DNA of 64,000 nucleotides from Saprospiraceae bacterium (GTDB lineage: Bacteria > Bacteroidota > Bacteroidia > Chitinophagales > Saprospiraceae). The stretch covers positions 1 through 64,000 of the forward strand of contig JAEUUP010000129.1 of NCBI GenBank assembly GCA_016787525.1. Reading direction: 5' to 3'. The position numbers were made by a program, and so were the translations under genes. The notes beneath the pieces were generated by a model. That model was not told where the DNA came from. It saw nothing but the letters and a program-made list of their open reading frames with translations, and ran no database searches. This document shows, in pieces, positions 26,239-36,300 of the stretch (position 1 is its first letter; the number at the start of each line of letters is the position of its first letter).

Positions 26239-28302
26239 CTATTTGCCCCATTTCTCTTGCCATTTTGGGTATTTCTTTTCAATCAAACTACGCCCATCGT
26301 TCACATACCAAGCATAACCTGTGCGTCTTTCGTGTTCGATGTCAGTCATTTTATCTTTTTTAATGCCGTCACGACCACAGAAAAAAGGCTTGTGCGTGTC
26401 CAAATCATAAAATCTCGCCCAAATAACCGAAGTTTCGTCTTTGACCAAGACACGATCTTTCCCTTTTGGTTGGGTGGCATCTTCAATATCTTTCACGTTG
26501 TAACCCACAATTTTTATGGAATCTAAAAACTGTACGCCCGCTTGAATGGCTCGTTTTACTGAGGGGGTCGGATTGTTCAAGCTCATCAAAAATTCGATGA
26601 TACCGACACTCTCTTTACCACTCAGAGAAACCAATTCAAATGCTCTTGCCTTGGTTGGTTTGAGCGTTTTGTAATCGTGTTGCGCGCACCAAATGGTCAA
26701 TCTGCCTTTGCTCACAATCTGCGTTTTAAGAATAACATCTATGCCCAAATCAACGGCATGTTGCGCTTCTTTGCGGTATTTTTCACCCACTTTTTCAAAT
26801 GGAACTTTGGCATCGGCAATGGCTTTCAGCGTTTTCAAAACGTTGACCATCGCATCGTCGTTGAATGTAATGTGCTTCCGATAACCGCTTGTATCGGGGA
26901 AAAATTGCGGAAAACCGCCATTTTTATATTGCATTTTGAGCAAATAAGCAATGCCTTGCTCCGCCGCAACTTTGTATTTTTCGTTTTGAGTTTCGTTATA
27001 AATCTTTGCTAAATACTGAATTTCGCGATTGGTTGCGCCATTATCAATCGTTGCATCGTTGCGCCCTATTTCGTCTTTCACGGTTGCTGTGAAAGCATCT
27101 GTCCAAACCTTGTCATACTGAGGGGGTTGTGTTTTACCGTCAATTGTTTTTGACCAGCCACCATTTTTGCGTTGTGCGATGAGCATTTTGTCGGCAATTT
27201 CATTCGTTTTGCTGTTGCCACTGTTGTCAATTTTTGTAGATGCGTTGGCAACAGGTGGCAAAGCATATTCTGCTCTGATTTTTTGAATGGGCATATCCCA
27301 ATAAGGTTTTAATGTCCAATCTAAGTCAATCTTTTCAGCCAATTCTTTTGTTATATTGTCTTTATGCCAAGCAAAATCCCCGCCTTCGCGATGACAATTG
27401 AAATAGTTCACCCTTTTGCCCCAACGCAGAGTCGTGTCTTTTCGGACTTGATAAATATCATCGTCTGCCATATCTTTTGAAAATTGGCAATTGATGAGAA
27501 AAAATTGAGCATCTCGATGAAACCGACCTAATTTATAGCCTTTATCACCTACAAATTGACTGTTTTTTATCACCGTTTTTGCTGTTTCATTGGCTGTTCC
27601 GTCGTGCCAGATGGCAGCGTTGAGGTTGTGGCAAATGAAGTAACAATTTTCGGCATAAGCCCAACCACGCGGGCAGTAGAAGTCAACAGCCCCTTCCATC
27701 GTGCAATTTTGAAACAAAAACGAGCCGTTATCAACGTCCCACGGACTGACGGTATCGCCACCCCATGAGTGGAAATTGCAATTTTTGAACGTCAAACGTT
27801 GGCACGGAGGCATACAACGCAAAGCGAACTGATGCCCATCTTTGTGGGTCACTTTGGCAACGCCTTTGCACATAAACGTCGAATCACCTTGTGCTGTAAA
27901 ACCAAAATCGTTGACGACAATGAGATTTTCGAGTGTAATGTCGCTGGCACGGATATTCAGGGTTGCAGCACCCCAATCGTCTGGATTGTCGCAGCGAAAC
28001 ATTTCTCGTGAGATGGAATAGACGATTTTTACACCTCCATCTGTCCATTGGCCACCCAATTTGGGCGCAACCTCCCCCCTCAGTATCAAGCCACTTTTGG
28101 AGAGAAAAACCTTCTCGCGATACGTTCCTTTTTTGATAAAAATGACCGTCGAACGAGCTGCCACAGAGTCCTTGACGCTTTCGACAGCGGCTTGAATACT
28201 TGTGAAATCGCCGCTACCATCTGCTGCCACTGTGATGGTTGTCTTTTCTGTTTTAAAAGAAAAAAATGAAAGTAGAAATATGATTAAATAATTCATTGTC
28301 AA
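26239..28302 (-). CDS. CE8 pectin methylesterase fused to PL10 pectate lyase
   Basis: The 687-residue exported protein has two catalytic modules. Residues ~20-340 are a CE8-like right-handed beta-helix (VAADGSGDFTSIQAAVESV, then GAVDFYCPRGWAYAENC in place of the usual GxVDFIFG). Residues ~360-687 are a PL10 pectate lyase (NGGWSKTI, TIDNGATNREIQYLAKIY, KHITFNDDAMVNVLK, RRTGYAWY). Demethylation and beta-elimination of homogalacturonan would be joined in one polypeptide. It lies 70 nt downstream of the GH105 gene and probably shares its operator. Three motif copies lie inside. Confidence 0.9.
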   Translation of the reverse strand: MTMNYLIIFLLSFFSFKTEKTTITVAADGSGDFTSIQAAVESVKDSVAARSTVIFIKKGTYREKVFLSKSGLILRGEVAPKLGGQWTDGGVKIVYSISREMFRCDNPDDWGAATLNIRASDITLENLIVVNDFGFTAQGDSTFMCKGVAKVTHKDGHQFALRCMPPCQRLTFKNCNFHSWGGDTVSPWDVDNGSFLFQNCTMEGAVDFYCPRGWAYAENCYFICHNLNAAIWHDGTANETAKTVIKNSQFVGDKGYKLGRFHRDAQFFLINCQFSKDMADDDIYQVRKDTTLRWGKRVNYFNCHREGGDFAWHKDNITKELAEKIDLDWTLKPYWDMPIQKIRAEYALPPVANASTKIDNSGNSKTNEIADKMLIAQRKNGGWSKTIDGKTQPPQYDKVWTDAFTATVKDEIGRNDATIDNGATNREIQYLAKIYNETQNEKYKVAAEQGIAYLLKMQYKNGGFPQFFPDTSGYRKHITFNDDAMVNVLKTLKAIADAKVPFEKVGEKYRKEAQHAVDLGIDVILKTQIVSKGRLTIWCAQHDYKTLKPTKARAFELVSLSGKESVGIIEFLMSLNNPTPSVKRAIQAGVQFLDSIKIVGYNVKDIEDATQPKGKDRVLVKDETSVIWARFYDLDTHKPFFCGRDGIKKDKMTDIEHERRTGYAWYVNDGRSLIEKKYPKWQEKWGK

Positions 28303-28333
28303 TGATTTATTGATATTTTATCTTGGATAATGA

Positions 28334-28366
28334 ACATGTACGAAATCTTTGAGATTTCGTACATGT
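28334..28366. repeat. Palindromic hairpin of the TACGAAAT family
   Basis: Arms ACATGTACGAAATCT and AGATTTCGTACATGT flank a 3-nt loop. It lies between the GH105 gene and the CE8-PL10 gene on the minus strand. Similar palindromes lie at 11192-11225 and 14742-14774. Inside an operon it could act as a processing site or partial terminator. Confidence 0.55.
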
Positions 28367-28372
28367 AGGCTT

Positions 28373-30313
28373 TTACTTCGTCAGAGACCACCGTGCCAAG
28401 CCACGAGCCGCTTTAAAATTGTCAAAATCCGCAGGCAATTTGCGACCGTCGAGGTATTCGTTGTAAATCCAAGGGTCGCCCAAAGCAAATACACGACCTT
28501 TGCCATATTTAGCAACTGCAAAAATCACATCGCCCGAAGGTGCTGTAAAAACGGATTCAGCAGGTTTTTGAATATTGAGAACTGATAATTCTTTCACATA
28601 TATCTTTTTAGCATCTCCAAAAATGGGATGATTACCACTGAGCATAAAAGTACCGTCGGGATAGTTGTCGTTTTTGACAAAATTGATGCACTTGTCCGTG
28701 AAGGTGATACCAAATTCCGTTGCCAATTTATTGAAATGTGGGATTTCACAGTTCGACGTATCGTTTGCCAACAAAATCAATGTACCCCCTTTTTTGACCC
28801 AGTTTTTAATGATTTTCACACTCGCATCATCCATAAAATGCGGGTTTTCGGTCTCTTTTTTCGTATCAGGGTCAACGATGATGTAAACCGATGCGCCCTT
28901 GAGGTTCGATACTGAGGGGGCATCTTGGATGGGTTTCATTTTCGCACCAAATTGATTGAAAATATTGCCCAAAACATGATAACCTGGGTGCATACGATCG
29001 TCCAAAGTATAGTGAAAACGCTCTGGCTGACCATCAAAGCCCTTGCGATACTCATTGTTGAAATAGTAGTCCAATGCCACTGTTTTACCTGTACCGACAG
29101 GAGCATCCTTGGCTCGTTCCATCTCCAAACACAGATTGATGAAAGGGCCAACCCCTTTCAAATCATTCTGGCGGATGGGTTCTTTGATATAATATTCGTA
29201 ACTGCCATCGCGATAAGGATTGCCACCTAAACCACTTACAGATACTGTTTTTTCTAAATTGACCGAACCGTCGGCATTTTTAGTGACAAAATTTCTCAAA
29301 ATACCTTCGTAGCCTTTGACTGCTGCTGCCCAATATTTGGCAGGCAAAACGCCTAAACGCACACCTTTTGCCAAAGCAAGAGACAACATAGCTGTCCCAG
29401 AAGCTTCGCGGTAGTTGCCTGCATCGCCTGCCCTTTCCATCACTTGCCACCAGCACCCCTCAGTATCTTGGATTTTGACAACCGCTTCAGCCAAACGATT
29501 CAAAATAGCCGTCAATTCGCCTCTTCGTGGGTGATTTTCGGGCATATAGTCCAGCACATCAACGATGGCAACCGCATACCAACCCATCGCTCTATCCCAA
29601 AAATGAGGTGATTGTCCTGTGGTTTTATTTGCCCATTTTTGTTCTTTCGACTCGTCCCAACCGTGGTACAACAAACCCGTTTTAGGGTCACGAGCGTTTT
29701 GTTCCATCCAGACAAAATGGTTAACAATATCTGTCCAATTGTCTTCTTTGAACAATTTACTGTATTCGGCATAAAATGGTTGTGCCATGTACAAACCATC
29801 GAGCCACATTTGATGTGGATATATTTTTTTGTGCCAAAAACCACCTTGTTTGGTGCGTGGATGCGTTTTGAGTTGCCCCCTCAGTAAATCAGCCGCTTTT
29901 TTATATTTGTCTTTCCCCAAAACACTGTACAAAGTCAAACATTGACGACCCGGTGTCACGAGGTCAATATTGTATTCTTCACCCGAATAAGTGCGGATTG
30001 AGCCATCGTTATTGATATAAAAATCCATATTTTTTTGAATATACTCAAAGTAAACGCCTTTACCTGTTCGCAACCACGCATTTTCAAAGGCATTCAGAAC
30101 CACGCCCATTTCGTAGTTCCAACGGGCGATTTTACCTTTCCCTTCTTTGGCATAGTGAATCGAATCTTTGTGTTCGCGCATGATGGTCTGCATCATACGC
30201 TCTGACATGGGTAAGTCCTGCGCGAATATTGCCTCGGTATTCAAAAACAGGAAAACGGATAGGAGAATTTTTTGTATTGATGTCATTTTTAAAACTTTAT
30301 TTTGCTCAATCAA
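28373..30313 (-). CDS. GH105 unsaturated rhamnogalacturonyl hydrolase with C-terminal DUF4350-like domain
   Basis: It should remove unsaturated uronic acid from the ends of rhamnogalacturonan oligosaccharides released by lyases. The 646-residue exported protein has an (alpha/alpha)6 GH105 barrel (about 40-400) with LLYHGWDESKEQKWAN (catalytic Asp), SPHFWDRAMGWYAVA and SGTAMLSLALAKGVRLG. It continues into an alpha/beta domain of about 230 residues (VYIIVDPDTKKE; GGTLILLANDTSNCEIPHF) of DUF4350/GATase-like type. A LacI-type operator lies 61 nt upstream. Three motif copies are present. Confidence 0.9.
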   Translation of the reverse strand: MIEQNKVLKMTSIQKILLSVFLFLNTEAIFAQDLPMSERMMQTIMREHKDSIHYAKEGKGKIARWNYEMGVVLNAFENAWLRTGKGVYFEYIQKNMDFYINNDGSIRTYSGEEYNIDLVTPGRQCLTLYSVLGKDKYKKAADLLRGQLKTHPRTKQGGFWHKKIYPHQMWLDGLYMAQPFYAEYSKLFKEDNWTDIVNHFVWMEQNARDPKTGLLYHGWDESKEQKWANKTTGQSPHFWDRAMGWYAVAIVDVLDYMPENHPRRGELTAILNRLAEAVVKIQDTEGCWWQVMERAGDAGNYREASGTAMLSLALAKGVRLGVLPAKYWAAAVKGYEGILRNFVTKNADGSVNLEKTVSVSGLGGNPYRDGSYEYYIKEPIRQNDLKGVGPFINLCLEMERAKDAPVGTGKTVALDYYFNNEYRKGFDGQPERFHYTLDDRMHPGYHVLGNIFNQFGAKMKPIQDAPSVSNLKGASVYIIVDPDTKKETENPHFMDDASVKIIKNWVKKGGTLILLANDTSNCEIPHFNKLATEFGITFTDKCINFVKNDNYPDGTFMLSGNHPIFGDAKKIYVKELSVLNIQKPAESVFTAPSGDVIFAVAKYGKGRVFALGDPWIYNEYLDGRKLPADFDNFKAARGLARWSLTK

Positions 30314-30373
30314 TTTTTTACATGACTAAAAATCGAACAAATCTAATCTTACAAAGCATAGTTTTTAAATTGA

Positions 30374-30394
30374 GTTGCGAAAACGTTTCCGAAA
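30374..30394. promoter_or_regulatory. Candidate LacI-type operator before the GH105 gene
   Basis: The element TTGCGAAAACGTTTCCG (30375-30391) has the AACGTT centre of LacI-family operators. Over the full 21 bp it matches the site before the CE12-GH28 gene (54460-54480, other strand) at 19 positions. It is 61 nt upstream of the GH105 start. Confidence 0.65.
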
Positions 30395-30416
30395 GTGCAA
30401 TATATTTTTAAAAACG

Positions 30417-30453
30417 ACAGACCCGATTCGAGTTTGTGTCGAATCGGGTCTGT
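30417..30453 (-). terminator. Terminator after the GH51 gene
   Basis: Arms ACAGACCCGATTCG and CGAATCGGGTCTGT flank a 9-nt loop, downstream of the GH51 stop on the minus strand. A one-mismatch copy of the interspersed motif (CCCCTCAGTC, 30457-30466) abuts it. Confidence 0.8.
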
Positions 30454-30475
30454 TATCCCCTCAGTCTAAAAATTT

Positions 30476-32497
30476 TTAGAATATTTTTAGTTTGATAACC
30501 GTAAACGAATACGGTTCGAGTGTCAACGCCACGTTTTTACCTTTTATATCCATTGTCGTTTCTTTAGGCGCGATTACTGAGGGGTTATCCAAAGAATTAA
30601 CGGCTTCGAGGTCATCACTTTTCAAGATAAGTAAGTGACCTTTTGTATCAAATTTTGTGTTGCCATCCAATTTAATCTCCGCTTTTTGAGCTTTACCAAG
30701 CGTATTGACGATTTTAACAATCAACTCACCTGTGTTTTTATCTTTTGTCGCAGAAGCATACAAACTGTCCTGACCCGTTGCAGGCGCATTGTTTTTATAC
30801 AAAATGGGGATAACTTGCGTGCCTTTGTTGGTAGAAAACATCTTTTGCACTTGATAGTTGGCAGTGCCATACGAGCGCAAATTGTCCACCCAAATCAAAT
30901 TTGGTGTCCATTGCCAACCGTCAATATGTGCAAACAAAGGTGCATACGAAGCCATATTCACCACATCGGCATTGCGTTCCAAACCTGTTAAAAAAGCGGC
31001 TTCGGCGATGGCTGTACGCCAATTGTTTTTGTTGTTGACATCAACGGTTTGCACGCTTTGCCCTGCGTATTCGCCTGCAAAAACCTTCGACACACTCTTG
31101 CGGTCATACGAATCGTAGCGATTGGCATTGCTCAAAAACCATTCGGGACGACGATAGTAGTGTTCGTCAATCAAATCGGCTTTCATTTTGCGCAATTCAC
31201 CATTCAGATAGTTGAATCGCTCGCCATCGGGGTCTGTGCCACTGCTGCATACGAGTTTGATGGTCGGATATTTATCCTTTATGGCTTTTTGGAACAACGC
31301 CAAACGCTCGATATACTGAGGGCCCCAGTTTTCGTTGCCGATACCCATCATTTTGAGATTAAATGGTTCTGGATGACCCATTTTTGCGCGCAATGCACCC
31401 CAAGTTGTGTTGACAGCACCATTGGCAAACTCCACTAAATCCAAAGCATCTTGAATATAAGGGTCAATTTCGTCGAGGTGTGCCATTTCAGCAGAATTAA
31501 ATTGGCAGGACATGCCACAGTTCAGAATGGGCAGAGGCTCTGCACCAATATCTTCGGCAATTTGGAAATATTCAAAAAAACCTAAGCCAAACGTTTGATA
31601 ATAATCGGGCGTTGGGCGATGTGCAAACTCAAAATTCCAGCGATTGACCAATACTTGCCTGTCTTCAACTGCCCCAACCGTTTTTTTCCATTGGTAACGT
31701 TGCGACAAATCGTTGCCTTCAACAATACAACCACCTGGAAAACGAATAAACCCAGGTTTCAAATCCGCCAAAAGCTGTATCATATCTGCCCGCATACCGC
31801 CCTTGCGACCTTTCCAAGTATCGGACGGAAATAACGAAACAATGTCTAAATCAAGCATACCCGTACCTTCAAACCAGATATTGAACTTGCCTTTAACGGC
31901 CCCCTCAGTAGTTGTAAAATTGGATTCAACTTTTGTCCATTTTTCGCCCCCCTCAGTATTCGGGAAAGTCAATTCACCTTTACCAATGACTTCATTCTTT
32001 TCGTTCAATAATTCGAGATGCGCTTTTACAGCAGCATTGGTTGCTCTGTAAAAAACAGAAAAATCGTACCGCAGCCCTTTTTTGATACCCATACCTCTAA
32101 AACCTTCATTTTGCAAGCCCAAATCACCTTTTTTATGATTATTGAGTACGATGTGCAAGTAGCGTGGATTGTTGGCATTTTTCTCTTTACGCGATAGTAT
32201 TTGCAGTTCTTTCTCTGCTGCCACAGGAATTTGCCATGAGTATTCCGTCGTGTTTTTGGGTCGCATCACTTTCCATCCCATCATGGGTTTGAAAAATTCA
32301 AACGAACGATTTTTGATGAGTTCGGCATACATGCCCCCGTCCGCACCGAGATTGATGTCTTCAAAAAAAACACCCCACATGGTGGGTTGTACATCAGCGG
32401 TTGTTTTGTCCGTTTGTACTGTAAAGATGGCTGGATTTTGCGCATCAGAAGACTTAAAAGAGAAAAAAAGAATGAGAAAAACGCACAATTGTTTCAT
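30476..32497 (-). CDS. GH51 alpha-L-arabinofuranosidase, exported
   Basis: It cleaves L-arabinofuranose from arabinan or arabinoxylan side chains. The 673-residue product has a signal peptide (ends SSDAQ), an N-terminal strand region with a CBM4-like insert (about 100-240) and the GH51 barrel: MWGVFFEDINLGADGG, FIRFPGGCIVEGND, GIGNENWGPQY (acid/base Glu) and KVFAGEYA (nucleophile Glu). A candidate AraR operator lies 77 nt upstream, linking it to araA. Three motif copies occur, two only 48 bp apart in the insert (31901, 31949). Confidence 0.93.
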   Translation of the reverse strand: MKQLCVFLILFFSFKSSDAQNPAIFTVQTDKTTADVQPTMWGVFFEDINLGADGGMYAELIKNRSFEFFKPMMGWKVMRPKNTTEYSWQIPVAAEKELQILSRKEKNANNPRYLHIVLNNHKKGDLGLQNEGFRGMGIKKGLRYDFSVFYRATNAAVKAHLELLNEKNEVIGKGELTFPNTEGGEKWTKVESNFTTTEGAVKGKFNIWFEGTGMLDLDIVSLFPSDTWKGRKGGMRADMIQLLADLKPGFIRFPGGCIVEGNDLSQRYQWKKTVGAVEDRQVLVNRWNFEFAHRPTPDYYQTFGLGFFEYFQIAEDIGAEPLPILNCGMSCQFNSAEMAHLDEIDPYIQDALDLVEFANGAVNTTWGALRAKMGHPEPFNLKMMGIGNENWGPQYIERLALFQKAIKDKYPTIKLVCSSGTDPDGERFNYLNGELRKMKADLIDEHYYRRPEWFLSNANRYDSYDRKSVSKVFAGEYAGQSVQTVDVNNKNNWRTAIAEAAFLTGLERNADVVNMASYAPLFAHIDGWQWTPNLIWVDNLRSYGTANYQVQKMFSTNKGTQVIPILYKNNAPATGQDSLYASATKDKNTGELIVKIVNTLGKAQKAEIKLDGNTKFDTKGHLLILKSDDLEAVNSLDNPSVIAPKETTMDIKGKNVALTLEPYSFTVIKLKIF

Positions 32498-32557
32498 CTA
32501 AATACAATGCTTTTGATTCAAAAAAAGAAAATAAACAGGTGAAAGTAAAACGTTTTT

Positions 32558-33085
32558 TCAATAGTTCGATAATTGTGTCGGAAAAACACTTTTATAAAAT
32601 GCCAGCTTTTCATCAAAACGCATCGCAGCATACAAAGGCGAGGGCGAAGGCAAAGCCACACAAGGCTGATATGGATACCATTTTTGAAAAATTTGAGCAA
32701 CTGCCTTGCCTGTGCAGAACACATTTTTAATGTCTTTTTGAGCAAAAAGCGCATCGAATTCGGCTTTATTCCATTCGATGTCCGTCAAATCACTGTCTAA
32801 ATTAGAGTTTTTTTTGCGGCGACAGGCTTTGACAAGGTCAATCAAGCCGATATTGTGTTGTGTCATCAATGCTTTTTTTTCATCTCTCGTTCTCAATTCG
32901 ACACCATACAGAGCCGCCATGATGCGCCAAAATTGATTGCGCCCACCATAACTGAACGCCAATGTATCCGCTGCATTTTCAGCAGAAGTGCGTTGCGAAA
33001 ATTGTCGCCCTGGGAATGTGCCAACGACTAAAAACTGCACATTTTCAGGTAAAAAACTGCCGAAAGGGTGATGTTCTAAATCCAT
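32558..33085 (-). CDS. Uracil-DNA glycosylase superfamily protein
   Basis: The 175-residue protein starts MDLEHHPFGSFLPENVQFLV. It has the UDG-fold motif 1 VVGTFPGRQF and a motif 2-like LPSPSP near the C-terminus, with a central GLIDLVKACRRKKNSN. It resembles the small glycosylase-like/MUG group rather than classical Ung. The open frame extends to 33229, but the ATG at 33085 gives the family start and leaves the region ahead of it free for regulatory sites. Its 3' end contains the candidate AraR operator for GH51. Confidence 0.7.
   Translation of the reverse strand: MDLEHHPFGSFLPENVQFLVVGTFPGRQFSQRTSAENAADTLAFSYGGRNQFWRIMAALYGVELRTRDEKKALMTQHNIGLIDLVKACRRKKNSNLDSDLTDIEWNKAEFDALFAQKDIKNVFCTGKAVAQIFQKWYPYQPCVALPSPSPLYAAMRFDEKLAFYKSVFPTQLSNY
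32574..32590. promoter_or_regulatory. Candidate AraR operator upstream of GH51
   Basis: TGTGT-CGGAAAA-ACACT lies in the 3' end of the glycosylase gene, 77 nt before the GH51 start. Read on the minus strand it matches the araA site at 15 of 17 positions. Confidence 0.5.
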
Positions 33086-33121
33086 TTTCAAAGGTAAAAA
33101 AGTCTGACAAAACCATTGGAA

Positions 33122-33142
33122 TTTCGGGAACGTTACCGACGA
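33122..33142. promoter_or_regulatory. Candidate LacI-type operator upstream of susC
   Basis: TTTCGGGAACGTTACCG (33122-33138) shares the CGGrAACGTT core with the operators at 30374 and 54460 but is less exact. A second half-like element, CCGAAACGTT, follows at 33158-33167. Both lie in the gap between the glycosylase and susC. Confidence 0.4.
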
Positions 33143-33323
33143 ATCACATCGGTAACTCCGAAACGTTATATAATTTTGGACTTTGATTAAGCAAGTAAAA
33201 ATAATTCTTTGATAACACGAACTTATCAAATTATCATTTGTACACTCGAAAGAGCCCCCTCAGTATTTTTAGAAAAAATTGATAAAAACACTGCATTATT
33301 CACTGGAAAACAAAGTTTTTGAC

Positions 33324-36300
33324 ATGAAAAAAATCCTAACGCTCATTTTCTTTTTCGGCTGTTTTTCCTCGGCTCTCATCGCCCAGCGAACAGTGACTGG
33401 AAAGGTTACAGATGCCCTGACAGGCGAATCCTTGCCCAGCGTATCCATTGTATTGGATGGCACGACCAAGGGTACTATCTCCGATTTGGATGGTAATTTC
33501 TCTTTAAATGTACCTACTGAGGGGGGGACTCTGACGTTTAGTTTTGTTGGGTACGTCGCTCAAAAAGTATCTATTGGCAATCAGTCGAAGTTCGATATTG
33601 CCCTTATCTCTGACTCAAAGGTGCTGGACGAAGTGGTGGCGATTGGCTACGAAACGGTTAATAAGCGCGATGTGATGGGTTCAGTTTCATCTGTCAATGC
33701 CAAACAGCTCAAAGATATTCCTATTACCAATGCTGCTGAGGCACTTGCAGGTCGTTTGGCAGGTGTACAAGTGACAACTACTGAGGGGTCTCCCGGTGCC
33801 GATGTCGTCATTCGCGTGCGTGGTGGTGGCTCGATTACACAAGATAATTCGCCTATTTATATCGTAGATGGTATTCAGGTCGAGAATGCTTTGTCTGTCA
33901 TTTCTCCCCAAGACATTGCTTCTATTGACGTTTTGAAAGATGCTTCAACCACAGCGATTTACGGTGCAAGGGGTGCCAATGGTGTGGTTATCATCACAAC
34001 GAAATCAGGCAAAAAAGGACGTACTTCTGTGACTTACAACGGCTCATTTGGTTATCGCCAAATTGCAAAAACGATGGATGTGCTTGACCCTTACGAGTTT
34101 GTACAATGGCAATACGAGCGTGCTTGGTTGAACAGCGATACAGCGACTTTCAACCGCACTTATGGCTCAACTTGGGATACACTCGGCGTTTACAAAAATT
34201 ATGAACCTGTCAACTGGCAAGACAAGGTGTTTGGTGGAAAAGCGGGTTATCAAAATCACAATTTGAGCATATCTGGTGGTAGTGACAAAACGACTTACAG
34301 CATCAGTTTGACACGCAACGATGAAGCTGGTATTCAGATTGAGTCGGGTTTTGTGCGTAACTTATTGAATATGAAGTTCAACCACAAAGCCAGCGACCGT
34401 TTCCAATTTGGCATTGGCGCACGTTATACCAATCAGACCATCAAAGGTATTGGGACGAGCAGTTCTGGTACGCGTACGACTAACCGTTTGCGCCATGCTA
34501 TTACGTACCGCCCTTATTTAACAACTGCGGAAGGTGAAAACGATGAGTTTTTTGATGAAGATTTGTTTTTGCGCTCGTCGCAAGTTACCAATCCAATTGT
34601 GATGGCAAAAGCTGAATATCGCCGCCGTTACAGTAATTCGTTGAACCTAAACGGTAATTTTGCACTTAATTTGACCAAAAACTTAGTTTTCCGTTCGACA
34701 TTTGGTTACGATAAAGGAGACCAAAGGAATAATGTTTTTTATACTAAAATAACAGGTACTGCACGCAATTTCGGCAGTCAACCTGTGGCAACCATTGGCA
34801 CACAAGAAAGCGAAACAATCAATAACTCAAACACTTTGAGCTATTCAACTGAGATTGCGAAAGGTCATCAAATCTCAATTTTAGTAGGTCAAGAGTTGTA
34901 TCAGACAAGATTTAAGCAGTTGGGTATGGAAACACGTTATTTCCCAACTGATATAGACCCAGAAAAAGCCTTGGCAAACATGAGTTTGGGTTCACCGCCA
35001 ACAGGTACGTCACAACCTTTTCCAACGAGTTTTGAATCGCCATTTAGCCGTATTTTCTCTTATTTTGGTCGTGTCAACTACGATTTCAGCAAACGCTTTT
35101 TGGCAAGTTTCTCAGTCCGTGCTGACCGTTCGAGCAAGTTTTTGTACGAAAACGGCCAATTATTATTCCCTTCTGGTAATATTGCTTGGCGTTTTTCGGA
35201 AGAGAAATTCTTGAAAAATAATAAAGTTTTGACAGATGGTAAATTGCGTATGGGCTTTGGTACGGCAGGGAACAATCGTATTGGCGATTTATTGTATCGT
35301 CAGTTGTATGGTGTAACGGGTTTGACGGCTATTAATCACTCAGTCGTACCTGGTTTTGCACCAACGGCTTTGGCTAATCCTGATTTGAGATGGGAAAGTA
35401 CACAATCGCAAAATATCGGTTTGGACTTAGGCTTTTTCCAAAATCGCATTCAGTTGACTGTTGATGCTTATCAAAACAAAGGTAATGACCTCTTATTGGC
35501 TGTTGCTATCCCACCAACATCTGGTTATTCTTCACAATTGAAAAACGTAGGTGCAACATCGAACAAAGGTCTTGAAATTCAATTAGTTGGCGACATCGTT
35601 AAGAAAAAAGACTTTACATGGAACTCCAGTTTCAATATTTCATTCAATCGCAATCGCGTGGAAAGTTTGGGTGGTTTGACACAACAAACACGTAACTCTG
35701 GATGGCAAGGATCGGATGGTGCAGACGATTATTTAGTAAAAGTCGGCGAGCCTGTTGGCTTGATGTACGGTTTTGTCACGGATGGTTTCTACACAACTGC
35801 TGATTTTGACTATAATGCAACGACTAAAGTTTACACTTTGAAAACAGGCGTTCCAAGTTCTGTCAACTTCGCAGGCACTTTGCGCCCAGGTTCTCTAAAA
35901 ATCAAAGACATCAACGGCGATGGTCTTATCACAACCGATGGCGACCGCACTGTGATTGGCAATGCAACGCCTAACTACATTGGCGGTTGGAACAACCAAT
36001 TCATGTACAAAGGTTTCGATTTGAGTGTGTTTGTCAACTTTGTCGTGGGTAATGATATTTATAATGCGAATAATATCGAATGGACAGATGGTAGTTTTAC
36101 AAACCTCAATATATTGGCAAAAATGCGTGACCGCTATCGTTATATTGACGACAAAGGCAACTATGTCCGTGACCCAGAAGGCTTGAATGCACTCAATGCC
36201 AATGCCAAAATCTGGTCACCAGCCAATGCCAACCGCTTTTTTGTGAAATCAACTGATATTGAAGACGGTTCTTTCTTGCGTATCAATAACGTGACTTTGG

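Noticed and set aside
32558..33229. Longer glycosylase gene starting at 33229
   Set aside because: The extra 48 residues are unlike the family, contain candidate operators and run into the susC promoter region; the ATG at 33085 gives the expected start.
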